DNA of 64,000 bases from Malania oleifera (Eukaryota; Streptophyta; Magnoliopsida; Santalales; Ximeniaceae), in assembly GCF_029873635.1 (NCBI RefSeq), contig NC_080427.1:72075348-72139347 (forward strand), given 5' to 3'. The notes under the pieces were generated by a model, which was not told where the DNA came from, did no database searches, and saw only the letters and a list, made by a program, of their open reading frames with translations. Below, piece after piece: positions 48,034 through 59,840 of this stretch (position 1 is its first letter; every line of letters starts with the position of its first letter). Both the position numbers and the translations under genes were made by a program.

Positions 48034-50597
48034 GGTCGGTTGACCATATAAGATAGGTTGGTCAACTGAATCTTTTAAGCTTAACAATGGTCGGTCGACT
48101 GAGCCCTTTGAAAATTCAAGATTTAGCCCAAATTTTGATTTGAAAATGTTTTAAAAACCTTTGTATGATTAGAAATTTTAGAAAAAGGTTTTTCATGATG
48201 GTGTTGGTTCCTTATGGTCAGTCTATGGTCCTGTGTTTGAGCTTGACATTCATATCATGCATGACATGCATTATTACAAATCAATCTAAATGCAATTATA
48301 ATTGAAAACAAACATCTTCTTCTTCTTTTCACTCTTCACTATTCCATGGAGTACACCATGTTGACCTTATAGGTCATACCCGGTTTTTGATTATGACAAA
48401 TACTCTGGTATTTAATGTCAATCAAGTTTGTGTGCAGGTTCACATTAGCAAGATCTTATGATGGCACGAGGTGACTTGAAGAATAAAGACCCAAACTAGT
48501 CATTTATTGTATTTTATATTAAGTTTAATTCGAGTTTGTAATAGTAATATAGGAAAAGTCTGTAATATTTACTGCATATCATGCATGTAGGAACCTATAA
48601 GCTCAAAACCATAGAGTGACCTTAGGGATCACCCTTCAGTCAACCGATGCCTGGTTTTTAAGCATACTTTCAAAGACCTTGGAATGACCCTTGGTCCTTG
48701 CACTTACACATAAGATAGTTCCCAAAATCACATATACTATCTCGGGAATCAATTGAATTGAATCAGGACTTAAAGTGCTAAATGAATAGGGTTTCGGGCA
48801 ACCGAACCTTGGTGTTCAAAACACCTCGATTGACCAAACCATTGAAAGGTCAAATAGTTGACCTGACTTCAGACGACCGAACCAAAAAGGACTTCACCAT
48901 CCTCAGTCAACCGAACGTATATCCTTACCTTTTCCACCAACTCGGGCGCCCGAACTTTATGTTCAAAATAACCTAGGGTGACCGAATATTCAAGTTCGGC
49001 AGACTGAACTTGAGACTAGGCGACCGAACCTCAGACAGAATGGAAAATCGCTTTGGTCAGCAAATCGAACCCTTATTAAGGCACCCGAAGTTCAAATTTG
49101 ACTTTTTTTGTTGTGTCTATTCGGGCGACCGAACCTTGGCTCGATCTACCGAAACTCTCGGGTTGGCTTAAATTTTACCGTAGTTAATTGAGGTTAAACA
49201 GGGTTAATTTTCTTAAGCTCATTTAAAATAATTTTAATAATTCCTGATGTATCCCTAAAAGGTTATAATTTAGGCCTCCTCTATATACAGGGATTCATTT
49301 GCTCGAATTAATGAGGGATTAGCATTTTGATTAAGTGAAAATCCTCTAAAAATTTTTCAAAACCTATTTTTCATACAAAGCCTATACCTTCTCATACACT
49401 CATTCTTTTGCTAAACCAAACCTTGTAAGAGTTATTTGAGTAGTTATACATTATCCTCATTTGCTAGAAAACTCTCATTGTATTGTGTTTTTGATTTTTG
49501 AATTGAGAGTTGAGCATAGGATTTTTTCCTCAATTTTATTTGATAAATCAGTGTGTGGGAAAATATAGTGGCTAGTGAGTCTTTGCATTATCATTGCAAG
49601 ACTCATTGAGCTTGTATTTTTGAGTGTGCAAAAATATTTTCACAAGCTTTGTTTTTGAATATCTCTTTGTGCTTGAATATTGAAAAAACATTTTTGAGAT
49701 ATTATGAATACTCTTTGTAGAAATATTCAAAATCCTAAACTGTGATTGAGATTTACATTTATACATGGTTTCAAAGATTAGCATGTTGATACACTCTTGT
49801 GCTTGAATTGAGATAGTCATTACTTTAAGTGTTGAGTGCACATATACACCATTGAGCTTATAGTTCTTACATTATTGGTGTGCGTTGATTAATACTGGTA
49901 CAAATATGCTTGGTTGAGAAGCATATATTTGGTACACATCTTGTATTGTAATTGATTGTATTCCAGGCATGGGCTTAAAGAGCAAGACTTGCCCTGATAA
50001 AAGTCCCAGATAGGCTTTGACCTGGTTAGGAAAGTTAGGTGCACCATCTTGATAAGGTGTAGTTTTTGGTTCAAGTCAGCCCTGTTAATTGCCTTGGTTA
50101 TAAACAGTGCTGCTCCACCCGTTAAGTGAATCGTAGTGGAAACCCTCTTGCTTGTGAGCTCGAGGCAAGGACGTGGGCAATATTGGCTGAACCTCGATAA
50201 CATATCATGTGTGCACTTTACATTTCAGCACTTTATATTTACTGCATATGTATGTTATTCTCAATTGTCTATGAATGCTGCGCATGATTTATTTTCCACA
50301 CATTATATTTATCTGGGCATTTGAAATTGCATAGACAAACCCTAAGTTTTGTATATACTGTTAGTGGATAGTTTAACCTAGGAGATAAATTTTTAAATTT
50401 TCAATTCACCCCCCTCTTGGGAATACACCAAAGTCAACACACCAGATGTATGATATGAGCTTTCTACGCTTTATAGCTTCCAATTTCCAGTATCTTTTGT
50501 CTATGTTGAAATGTAAACCTATTCATATACTAAATGCACACATACGATACGAGTAGTTTGTCATAGTCAAAATGGGATCGGACTCAAAAAGTCAACA
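48034..50597 (-). repeat. 3' LTR of the second gag-only element, split and truncated
   Basis: The segments 48034-48358 and 50440-50597 together give the first part of a minus-oriented copia LTR ending in GTCAACA (50591-50597), collinear with 29330-29704. The rest is lost at the junction with the gypsy LTR ending at 48033. A polypurine-like tract (minus AAAAAGGGAGATAT) borders it at 50598-50611. Confidence 0.78.
48359..50439 (+). mobile_element. Solo copia LTR with perfect target duplication
   Basis: Runs from TGTTGACC (48359) to GTCAACA (50439). CACCA precedes it (48354-48358) and CACCA follows it (50440-50444), a perfect 5-bp target duplication inside an opposite-strand LTR of the same superfamily. 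Its promoter array (48637-49160) carries GGCGACCGAAC and GGCGCCCGAAC forms in place of GGTCGACCGAAC. There is no interior. Confidence 0.9.
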
Positions 50598-50999
50598 ATA
50601 TCTCCCTTTTTGATGATGACAAATACACATGAGCAAAATGGGTTTAGCCTGAAAAGGCACCTAACAATATGCATAACTAAAAATAAGCAGTATAGCTCAG
50701 GCATATCAAAAGACATAAGACATTTTAAATTAATCATGCATTTAGATTTTGCAATGAAGCACATTAAAGCTCAGAAATTTACCCTCATAAATTTACCCCA
50801 TTAAAATAATTTGCTCTATTTAAAAATTTTCCCTTTTTATTATTTTTATCATTTTTCTCATAAACTTCTCCCCCTTTTGGCATTAGCAAAAGGATTAGGC
50901 TAAGTATAAAAAACTATTTTCATCATTTAAAATAGACTTAACTTAAGAGAACTCCCCCTTTCTGATATAAAATTTGGGCATATAAAAAAAATTTATAAT
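50598..50999 (-). other. 3' interior of the second gag-only element
   Basis: Non-coding, with CTCCCCCTTTTGGCATTAGC (minus-strand polypurine tract) near 50869 and another CTCCCCCTTT near 50951. It is collinear with 29705-30000 of the first gag-only element and continues after the gypsy cluster at 61136. Confidence 0.7.
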
Positions 51000-51232
51000 T
51001 GTAATAATCCAAGAAATTAATCAGGGGTTTCATCGACGAAGGTTCATAAGGACCTCGTCGACAAGAAGATATTGAAAGGGGGCTTGTGGCAGTTTGAAAC
51101 TCGTCGACGAAGGGTGCAAGTTTGTCGACGAACTTTCTTCAGGACTAGTCGATGAGATGACATGTCTCGTCGACGAATTTAGGGCTATAAGTAACTGAAA
51201 CCCAAATTTTTGACTGAAATTCAGCGCAAAAG

Positions 51233-51310
<78 letters not shown>

Positions 51311-53099
51311 TATCTCTAAAACATTCCCCTCCCCTTCGCTCTTCGATCCCAACTCCGTTTCTTGCCGGATCGATGATATGAAGCCACCAGGACGCTCTTG
51401 GGAAAGTTCTCTACAAGTCTGCCGGAGCGAATCGTTGGTGGGGCTGATTTGAATTTCATCCCAATCTCGGGGTTAGGTATTTTAGTCAGTATTTGTCTTT
51501 CCCATAGTTATAAAAAATTTTGTATACAAAGAAATATTGATATGTTGTTTTGGGGGGATGTTGTTTCCAGGGTGTTGAGCAGAGAACCTTGTGGGTATAA
51601 AGCCAAGATATAGTAGGGACTTTTCAGAATTTAGGTAAGGGAAATATGCTAGAGATTTTTAATATGTATATCAGAATATTTTGAATGTGTATTTACAAGC
51701 ATGCAGATCAGATTATTTTTCCAGAATATCATGAATAATATTTTTACAGTAGAATTATAGAAATGAAGCATGAGGTTTTGATTACACAATTGTGTGGCCT
51801 AAGTTTATTATAGTTTAATATGTTGATTATGAAATTTTACAAATATTCAGTTATACAAGTTTATTAGAAGAAAGTAAGATTTATAGCATTTTTCAGAATA
51901 ACATGATTCTTAAACCATAACACTTAGACAAAAATTACAGACAGACAGAAAGAAATTATGGATATTGACAGATGTTACAGATATTACAGACATATATTTC
52001 AGAAAGATATTACATATATTACAGATATTTCAGATAGATATTTCAGATATTACAACTCTGATTTATAGTATTATGGTTACTTTGAAATCATGTTAAAAGT
52101 AGCAAGATAAATATATATTTATATATGTATATAGTATTACATGATATTAGATCCCTATGGAAATTACAAACAAATATATACAGTAGAGCACAGTTCCGTT
52201 GCTATTTACATAATAGAGTGCAACCACATAACTCAGATAGTATGTGGATTCCGTCTAACTATGCCAGAAAAGATTGCAGTCTCCCCAGCAAGCTGTGTTG
52301 AGGTGGCCAGTTAGACGATGTTAGAGTTTGGAGATTGCCTGGAGAGATTGCAGTGGGCTAGATTGGCGGATGTTACAGATATAGATTGAGTTGCCTGATA
52401 GGCCAACCAGAGTAAGTCTAGTCTACAGGCCGTACAAGCCTATTATGAGGGGTTATATCATGATATATAGATCCCAGGGTATAGCATAAGTTCCTATGTA
52501 CAGACATATCACACAGAAGCAATTATATTATTATATTAGCAGCATGTACAAATAGCAAGCTCAAATACACAGTTAAATTTTAAGTTATATTACATGTGTT
52601 TTGTACAGTATATCAGCTTATTCATTTTACAATATCAATGTTATTTCAGTTATTATATGTACAACTCAGCCGCCACACACTAGTGATAGCATATTTCCTC
52701 TTACTGAGCGTCGTCTCTTCCCAGTGACTTATTATTTTTTAGGAAATCCAGCTAGGCAAACAGATCAAGCTCGCGGGTAGAGGTTGCGTTGGTGTTGCCC
52801 TTGCTAAGAGGGTAGGTGTATTTTGGTGCCAGTGAGTTAGGGTAGATCCCAGGTTTTTGATGTTGTCACTGGGTATTTTGTGTTGTAAATCTACATCAGA
52901 ATATTATAGTTTTCTAGTATTGTACATTGCAGTTCCCATTTTTTGTATACCGCTGTTTAGATATGTACAATGTACAGAGTTTCCTCAGTGCTCCTTTGAG
53001 CCTAGGGTATTATCAGTAGTATTTCAGATAGATGATATTTATGTTATATGCATATAGATGGAAAAAAAATATATGTTAAAGAAGTAGCAGGTCATTATA
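51000..53099 (+). repeat. Gypsy 5' LTR (+)
   Basis: 2100 bp, TGTAATAATCC to GCAGGTCATTATA. There are six GTCGAC-type palindromes at 51033-51178, TATAAGTA at 51186-51193, a CT tract at 51234-51304, donor-like TTAGGTAAGG (51631), a short-unit repeat (51900-52060) and an acceptor-like TTTTTTAGG ending at about 52742. Confidence 0.87.
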
Positions 53100-53423
53100 G
53101 TTTGGTAGTAGAGTCTAGATTGCTAGGTTCTATAGACTTTAAATGCAGTGAATACAATACCATAATATAGGAAAAAGAATTTGAGGTTTTTTTCTGTGAT
53201 TTAGATACAGGATTTTCGTGGTGGTTTCTGTATTTTTCCTAGGGTGACGATTTCAAGAAAACCATAATAAACTATCGACGAGTCATGTGTTTGGGTTGCA
53301 AGATTGGATTTTGGGTTAGGAACAGAGGAGTTGTTAATAGAGAAACTGAAGTTTTAGTTGAGTGAATAGATTAGATTTGTGCAGGAGAAAGGATTTTGAA
53401 ACGGTGTTTTGTGTATTTTCAAG

Positions 53424-54398
53424 ATGGATCCGAGGAGTAGTGGTACAGATGTGGGAGGTGATAGACTAGGACCCTCTAGTATGGAGGGTGGAGATGCGGA
53501 TACAACATTATGCAGCGTCACCCAACAGGTGATGGTTGAGATGGCTCGGACTGGAGGAGAGTGTGGCTGCACGATCGAGCAGTTTACACAAATGAAGCCT
53601 CCCTCTTTTGTTGGAGCACCTAACCCGATTGTAGCTAAAAACTGGGTTCAGGATGTACAGGAGATTTTGGTAGTGCTGGCATATACAGATGAGTAGAAAG
53701 TGGCATTTGCGTCGTTTAAACTCATAGGAGAGGCAAAGTGCTGGTGGAGATCAACACGGTTGCTTGATGAGGAGAGGCCAGTTCCAGTTCCAGTATCAAG
53801 GAGTTGGTTCAAGGAATTATTCTTCAAGCGATATTTCCCTGTTATCGTTCGGAGTGTGAAGGCAGCAGAATTCCTGCATTTCGCTTAGGGGCAGATGACG
53901 GTGTCTCAGTACGCTGCATGATTTATTGAGTTGTCCCGTTTCGCCCCACATCTAGCACCAGATGAAGAAAAGAAAGTAAGGAAGTTTGAAGAAGGCCTAA
54001 GGCAGAATTTATTTGAGCAAGTCATTAGCTTTCGGGCTCAAACGTTTGTGGAGGTGGTGTATAAAGCTGCTATTATTAAGAATGGTATGCAAAGAGGTGC
54101 TGTAGCTTAAAGTCAGAGGAAGAGGTCCACGACTCAAGATCTACAGGTGAGTTCTAGCCGAGGGCCATGGAGAGGAGATCGATATGGAGGTAGTTAGGGA
54201 TGGATGACGGGTCGTAGTGGTCCTTAGAGTGGACGAGTTGTTTCTACCTGTCCAAGATGTGGACGTAGACATCCAAGTGAATGTAGGATGGGAGAGGACG
54301 TCTGCTACCGATGCGAGAGACTCGAGCATAGATCTTGGTCATGTCAGGGATTGCCAGCTCAGGCACCAACTCCTAGACCATTTCGGGGTGGTTATTAG
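53424..54398 (+). pseudogene. Gypsy gag with zinc knuckles, broken by stops
   Basis: MDPRSSGTDVGG opens at 53424. Capsid motifs ENWVQ-like NWVQDVQEILVVL, KCWWRS, FFKRYFP, FIELSRFAPHL and FEEGLRQNLFEQ follow in one frame, broken by TAG 53694, TAG 53886 and TGA 53919, plus TAA near 54107. Knuckles CPRCGRRHPSEC (about 54250) and CYRCERLEHRSWSC follow. Sister copies have Gln or Arg at stop positions. It is a different subfamily from the minus copies beside it. Confidence 0.82.
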
Positions 54399-56166
54399 GT
54401 GCCCTCTGGAGGACAACAGAGGAATACTGCACTAGCAAGAGTGTACGCGTTGACGACGGGTGATGCCGATGCAGCTGGAGATATAGTAATGGGTGCTCTT
54501 ACTACTTTCTCATACACAGCTGTTGTTTTATTTGATACAAATGCCACCCACTCTTTTATTTCATCGGTATATGCTAAATTAACGGGGTATGAGGCACAGT
54601 TATGGTATATTGGGATGGTTGTAGTTACGCCGACTGGATTAGTGGTGAGACGTAGGAGGGTACTCAGGGGCTTTCCAGTAATTATTTAGGGAAAGATATC
54701 ATCAACTGATTTGGTGATATTAGATATACAGGGGTTTGATATAATTCTGGGTATGGATTGGTTGGCAGTTAATCATACTAGTATTGACTGTCATTTAAAA
54801 GAAGTGATTTTCAGATCTTCAGGTGAGCAAGAATACAGATTTCTTGGTTCGCAGGTACGTTCTTCGCCACAGCTTGCCTCAGCTATTCAGGTAAGGAAAT
54901 TGATTCAAGAAGGCTGCTAGGGATTTGTTGCCTACATTAAAGAATTGCCAAAAGAAGAATTGAAACAAGCTAACATCCCTGTGGTTAGAGAATTTTCAAA
55001 CATATTTCCAGAAGAATTACCTGGCTTGCCACTAGACCGTGAAGTTGAGTTTACTGTGAATCTTCTACCGGGGTCAGCACCAATGTCTAAAGTACCTTAC
55101 CAAATGGCCCCAACCGAGTTAAAAGAATTGATAGATCAATTGCAGGTATTGCTAGATAAAGGATTTATCAGGCCCAGCGTGTCGCCCTGGGGAGCACCAG
55201 TTTTATTTGTGAAAAAGAAAGATAGGACCATGAGGATGTGTATAGATTACAAAGAGATAAATAAACTAACAGTTAAGAATAAATATCCTCTTCCCAGGAT
55301 AGACGACTTGTTTGATCAGCTCCAGGGGACCCAGGTCTATTCTAAAATTGACCTACAGTCAGGTTATCATCAGGTGAAAATGAGGGCAAAAGATGTCTCA
55401 AAGACGGCGCTTCGAACAAGATATGGGCATTACGAGTTCTTAGTGATGCCATTTGGGTTGACTAATGCACCAGCGGTATTCATGGATTTAATGAACTGAG
55501 TATTCCATTAGTATTTGGACCAGTTTGTGGTTGTCTTTATTGATGATATATTGGTCTACTTGAGGAGTTTTGAGGAGCACGAACATCATTTGAGCCTGGT
55601 GTTGCAAACTTTGAAAGAGAGAAAGTTATATGCGAAGTTCAAGAAATGTGAATTCTGGTTGAGGCAAGTTTCTTTTCTCGGTTATATGATCTCTGAGGCA
55701 GGTGTATCAGTTGACTCGAGTAAAATAGAGGCAGTAGTGAATTAGGTAAGTCCTGGAAATGTTCAAGAGGTTAGGAGTTTTCTGGGTTTAACAGGCTATT
55801 ATCGGCGCTTTGTGGACAGTTTCTCCAATTTATCAGGTCCATTGACATGACTCACAAGGAAAAATGTAAGGTTTGAACGGATTGATGATTGTGAGCAGAG
55901 CTTTCAAGAATTAAAACAGAGGTTGGTAATTGCCCCAGTTTTGGCTATCCCATTAGAGGAGGACAGATTTGTGATATACAGTGATGCGTCCCTAAAGGGA
56001 CTCGAGTGCGTACTGATGCAGCACGACAAGATCATTATGTATGCTTCTAGACAGCTTAAAGAATATGAAAAGAATTATCCTGTGCATGATTTGGAGTTAG
56101 TTGCAATGGTGTACGCTCTTAAGATCTAAAGGCATTATCTGTATAGTGGGAAGTGTGAAATCTTCA
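54399..56166 (+). pseudogene. Gypsy pol: protease, reverse transcriptase, RNase H start
   Basis: One continuous frame with stops. Protease: VVLFDTNATHSFIS (about 54520; DSG altered to DTN) and FDIILGMDWLAV. Reverse transcriptase: [16 protein letters not shown] (about 55025), [33 protein letters not shown] and [12 protein letters not shown] (about 55530; catalytic FIDD kept), then FLGYMIS. RNase H start: [18 protein letters not shown] (about 55968), [26 protein letters not shown]. Stops at 54396, 54687, 54918, 55497, 55509, 55743, 55848 and 56127. Integrase and the rest are missing. Confidence 0.87.
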
Positions 56167-57076
56167 CGGATTTCCTCGCTCGCCCGGCACGAAACTCGCC
56201 CGGATATCTCTTTCCACAAGTCAGGAAAGCTAGAAAAGGCTGCATACCCTAAAAACCACGAGTCCCTGACTCCTCCCTCCGATCCTTGCAGTAGCCACCT
56301 CTTTTCCACAAACCCCGACTAGACCCCTACTGGGAACCAGACGGTGTGGATCTCTTCCTCTGTCTCTACTCCTCAGCCTCCAACCGCTCTCCGGCCTCTT
56401 CCATAGTTGCCCTGTCTACCAGCTTGGCAAAATCTTGCAATTTCAGTATCAACATTTGCTTATATAATTCTCTCTTCCAACCCCTTTCAAAATTTCGTAC
56501 TTTCTTCGTTTCATCTGGAATAATGTATTTGGTGAAGCTAGATAGCTCAATGAACCTCACCACATACTTCTGTACTGTCTGTTGTCCCTGCTTCAAATTT
56601 AGGAACTCATCAATCTTGGCTTCCCTGGACAAGGGTGGAAAATATCTTTTGAAAAATATCTCCTTAAATCGCTCTCATATCATCTCTATAGACTCTATCC
56701 TCTGGTGCTCTAGGAGTTTCACTGTCGTCCACCATCTATCGGCTTCTCCAGTCAGTTTATATGTAGCAAAAAGCACCCTCTGCTCCTCAGTACATTGTAG
56801 CACTGCAAATACTTTTTCAATCTCTTGCGCCCAGTTTTCAGCGACCGCATGATCAATTCCTTTTGAGAAAGCCAGAGGATTCATCCTAATAAACTTCTCA
56901 ATCGAGCTGTCGTGGCCTGTAGACGAACCACCCAGCTCTCTAGAGTTCCTAGCAATTTCAGCCATGACTTGCTGAGCCACGCTGTGTAGGACTGTATCTG
57001 AATCCCCACTCGCAGCGCCTGAGGGCCCAACACCCTCATTATCATTGGCATGTGCGCTACTACATCCAGGGTCCAT
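56167..57076 (-). pseudogene. Gypsy gag, truncated in the zinc-knuckle region
   Basis: Starts MDPGCSSAHANDNEGVG at 57076. Capsid motifs ENWAQEIEKVFAVLQC, RVLFATYKLTGEADRWW, FFKRYFPPL, IELSSFTKYI and FERGWKRELYKQ are readable. A stop near 56676 and a shift interrupt it. The basic linker SGSQQGSSRG follows (about 56330), then the sequence ends near the first knuckle. It is closest to the gag at 44850-45560. Confidence 0.83.
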
Positions 57077-57392
57077 CCTGAAAAGACAACAAACTTAGCT
57101 TAGGACCCTATTATTGTAACATATCATCTAATTAGTATATTATATCTTAAACTAATTCCTCACCCCTAATCTTACTTTAAGGTTCAATCCTGCAACCTAG
57201 ATACCCAACCTAACAATAGTTTACCATGACTTTTTTTAAATCGTCACCCCAAGAAGAGACACAAACCATCATGGAAGTCCTGCATCTAGACTACAAAACC
57301 AGACTTCAAATTCCCTTATCCTATACTCTGGTATTATTATTGCTACATTCTAGAGTCTACAGAACCTAATATCCTAGGCTCTAGTACCCAAC

Positions 57393-59153
57393 TGTAACGA
57401 CCTGCTCAACTTACCACATAATCAACCATATTAAACATTATTAACTTAAAACATAACAGAGTCAACTTGAAACCCATGAGTAACAGGGACACACCTGTCA
57501 TACACAGCGGAAACCTAAGCAGTAGTAAATATAAATTTCATTTACCAAACCATAAGATACAATATACCAGAGTTACCTATATTCCACCATATACTATTTA
57601 ATTATACAATCCCCAAAACATCAAAAATTATATCTAGGGTCTTACATCAAAAACCTCCTGACCCTAGTTCAAAAACTCACAATCCTAGCGGGGTAGTAGT
57701 ACTGCCTCAACGGCGGCTCGGTCTGCCTGTCTTTGTGGGTTCCCTGAAATAGTTTAAGTTGGGGTGAGACACCTCTCAATAAGGGAAATAAACTAAATAC
57801 AGTTATGTGACAACAAGAAAATTTAGGTACTATTATAAACATATAGTACATTTCACATATTTGGAAACTGATAATATCATAACTGATTAAACATATCATT
57901 TCATAAATATACTAATTCATACTACATATCACTGTTCATAAAATCATCTGATATAACTAGTAATTTTGAAATTTACCCAAGATGTATAACTAGCTGATGT
58001 CATGTATTACCCCCCATGACGAGTTGTGTAGCCCGAAGGAAGGACCCAAAAATGGCTGGCCGACCACTGCTGAGTCAAAAATGTATGTAAGTATGATAGG
58101 CCCACCACACCATGGTCTGAGCTGCCAGGTGGACGTCTACAACTCTACACTGAAAGCCACATCGACTATCCATCTCCCACTCCCTCTACTAGCAGGGGCA
58201 GTTAGCACAAGTCTGAACTAAACTGAGCTGTATAGCTACGGTACCGTGCTCCTAAAACTGATATGAACCATCATTTGAGTTCTGATAACACATAATACAT
58301 GATAATATATTGTTTAACATAAATAGATTGATAGCATTTTCTGATTTCTGTAATAACATAAATAATTACGACCTTGCGCCGAATATATATATATATATAT
58401 ATATATTCATAAATGCGGCCTTGCACTGAAAACATGCATAATTCACGGCCTTGCGCCGAACATATCATACATACTGATCTGAATAAATGTATTGTTTATC
58501 ATATATTCTGAAATCATAGTTTACTGTATTATCATGTTATTCCTGAAAATGGCTAAAACATGTTTATTCTGTAAAATTGGCTTAACATAATACAATATGA
58601 GTAAAATAATATTCATGCCACACAATATTGAATAAAATCATGAATTCTGTTTCGAAATCACATTTTCTGACGTTTCATACTAAAAATACTTATTCTTGTA
58701 TAACAGTAGTATTTTCCCTAATATACATTTCTATAAATATGCTTATATATAATACATATTTTCTGAACATAAATCTACTTAGTAAATAATGACAATTTTC
58801 ATGGAAAATTACTGCTTAAGTTTATTCTCTTACTTGACTACTGGAAAGCCCCAAAAACCACTAGTCCTACATCTGCAGGGTTCCCCGCTCAATTCCCTAA
58901 AAGCAATATTTCCATGAACAAAACTTCAGTATTTCTTCAAGTACTACATTTTTCTACAATTAGAGGAAAGCCAAATATTAAATAAAAGACCTTACCTTGA
59001 ATTTGGGATGGAGTTCTAGCCAGTCCCACCAACAATCCACTTCAGTAGACTTGAAGAGAACTTTGCCAGGAGCGTCGTCATGGTGGCCTCAAATCGTCGA
59101 ATCGGCAAGAATCCGACCTGAAATCTTAGAAAGAAGGAGGAAGGGATGAACAG

Positions 59154-59250
<97 letters not shown>

Positions 59251-59538
59251 CGTGAGATTTGCGATAGAAAAATCGAGTTTAGGCTATTTATACACCTACA
59301 CTCGTCGACAAGGTCAAAAAGGAAGTTCGTCAACGAATGGCTACTCCTCATCGATGAAATTCAGAGTTGAAAAAATAGTCTCTCGGTATCTTCTCATCGA
59401 TGAGACGCACCCCCGTCGACGACCCCACTAAGTGACTTGCGCGTTCGTCGACGAGACCCCTGTTGAATTTCAATCATAATTTATTTTAACTCCTCCCTCT
59501 ATACTATTTAATCATTATAATTTCTTCGGGTCTCTACA
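57393..59538 (-). repeat. Gypsy 5' LTR (minus)
   Basis: 2146 bp, TGTAACGACCTGC to GGTCTCTACA in plus orientation. GTCGAC palindromes at 59300-59455, TATA box on the minus strand near 59285, GA tract 59156-59247, donor-like minus AAGGTAAGG near 58997, CGGTACCG 58239-58246, short AT run 58385-58407. Confidence 0.88.
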
Positions 59539-59840
59539 GGTTAAATCATGACATATAGTTTTTTAGGGAAAAATCTCAGCTATGTATATGTATACAGATT
59601 TATAGAATTTTCAGCAAATATAGTATGATATTAGAAGTATGAAAAGTAGAAAACTAAAATACTACAGTTATGTTTAAACTATGATGAATGTAAGTTATAT
59701 CTTATATTGATTTGCCAGCTTATACTGTTTCAGATATTGTCATTATAGTATTTATGCAACTCGGTCGCCACACACTAGTAATAGCATATTTCCATTTACT
59801 GAGCGTCGTCTCATTCCAACAATCTAACATTTTTCAAGTA
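59539..59840 (+). repeat. Gypsy LTR fragment (3' mid part)
   Basis: Collinear with 40960-41265: GTTAAATCATGACATA, then CCACACACTAGTAATAGC and TTTACTGAGCGTCGTCTC, ending at ACATTTTTCAAG. Confidence 0.75.

Larger units (their letters stand above)
51000..56166 (+). mobile_element. 5' two-thirds of a + strand gypsy element
   Basis: LTR 51000-53099, decayed primer site (TGGTAGTAGAGTC, 53103-53115), gag, zinc knuckles, protease, reverse transcriptase and the start of RNase H. It is cut at about 56166 by minus-strand gag sequence. It is the most complete polyprotein in the window but has more than ten in-frame stops. Confidence 0.87.
56167..59538 (-). mobile_element. 5' end of a minus-strand gypsy element
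   Basis: 5' LTR 59538-57393, altered primer site (minus TGGGTACTAGAGCC near 57388-57375), gag from 57076, cut at about 56167 within the zinc-knuckle region. It joins tail to tail with the + element. Confidence 0.85.

Noticed and set aside
59146..59370. Arg/Glu-repeat ORF (and Ser/Leu-repeat ORFs at 51210 and on the minus strand at 59016)
   Set aside because: Translations of GA or CT microsatellites in LTR leaders.
37399..59538. A single giant composite transposon bounded by facing gypsy LTRs
   Set aside because: No matching target duplication at the outer ends, and different subfamilies inside; nested and truncated insertions explain it better.
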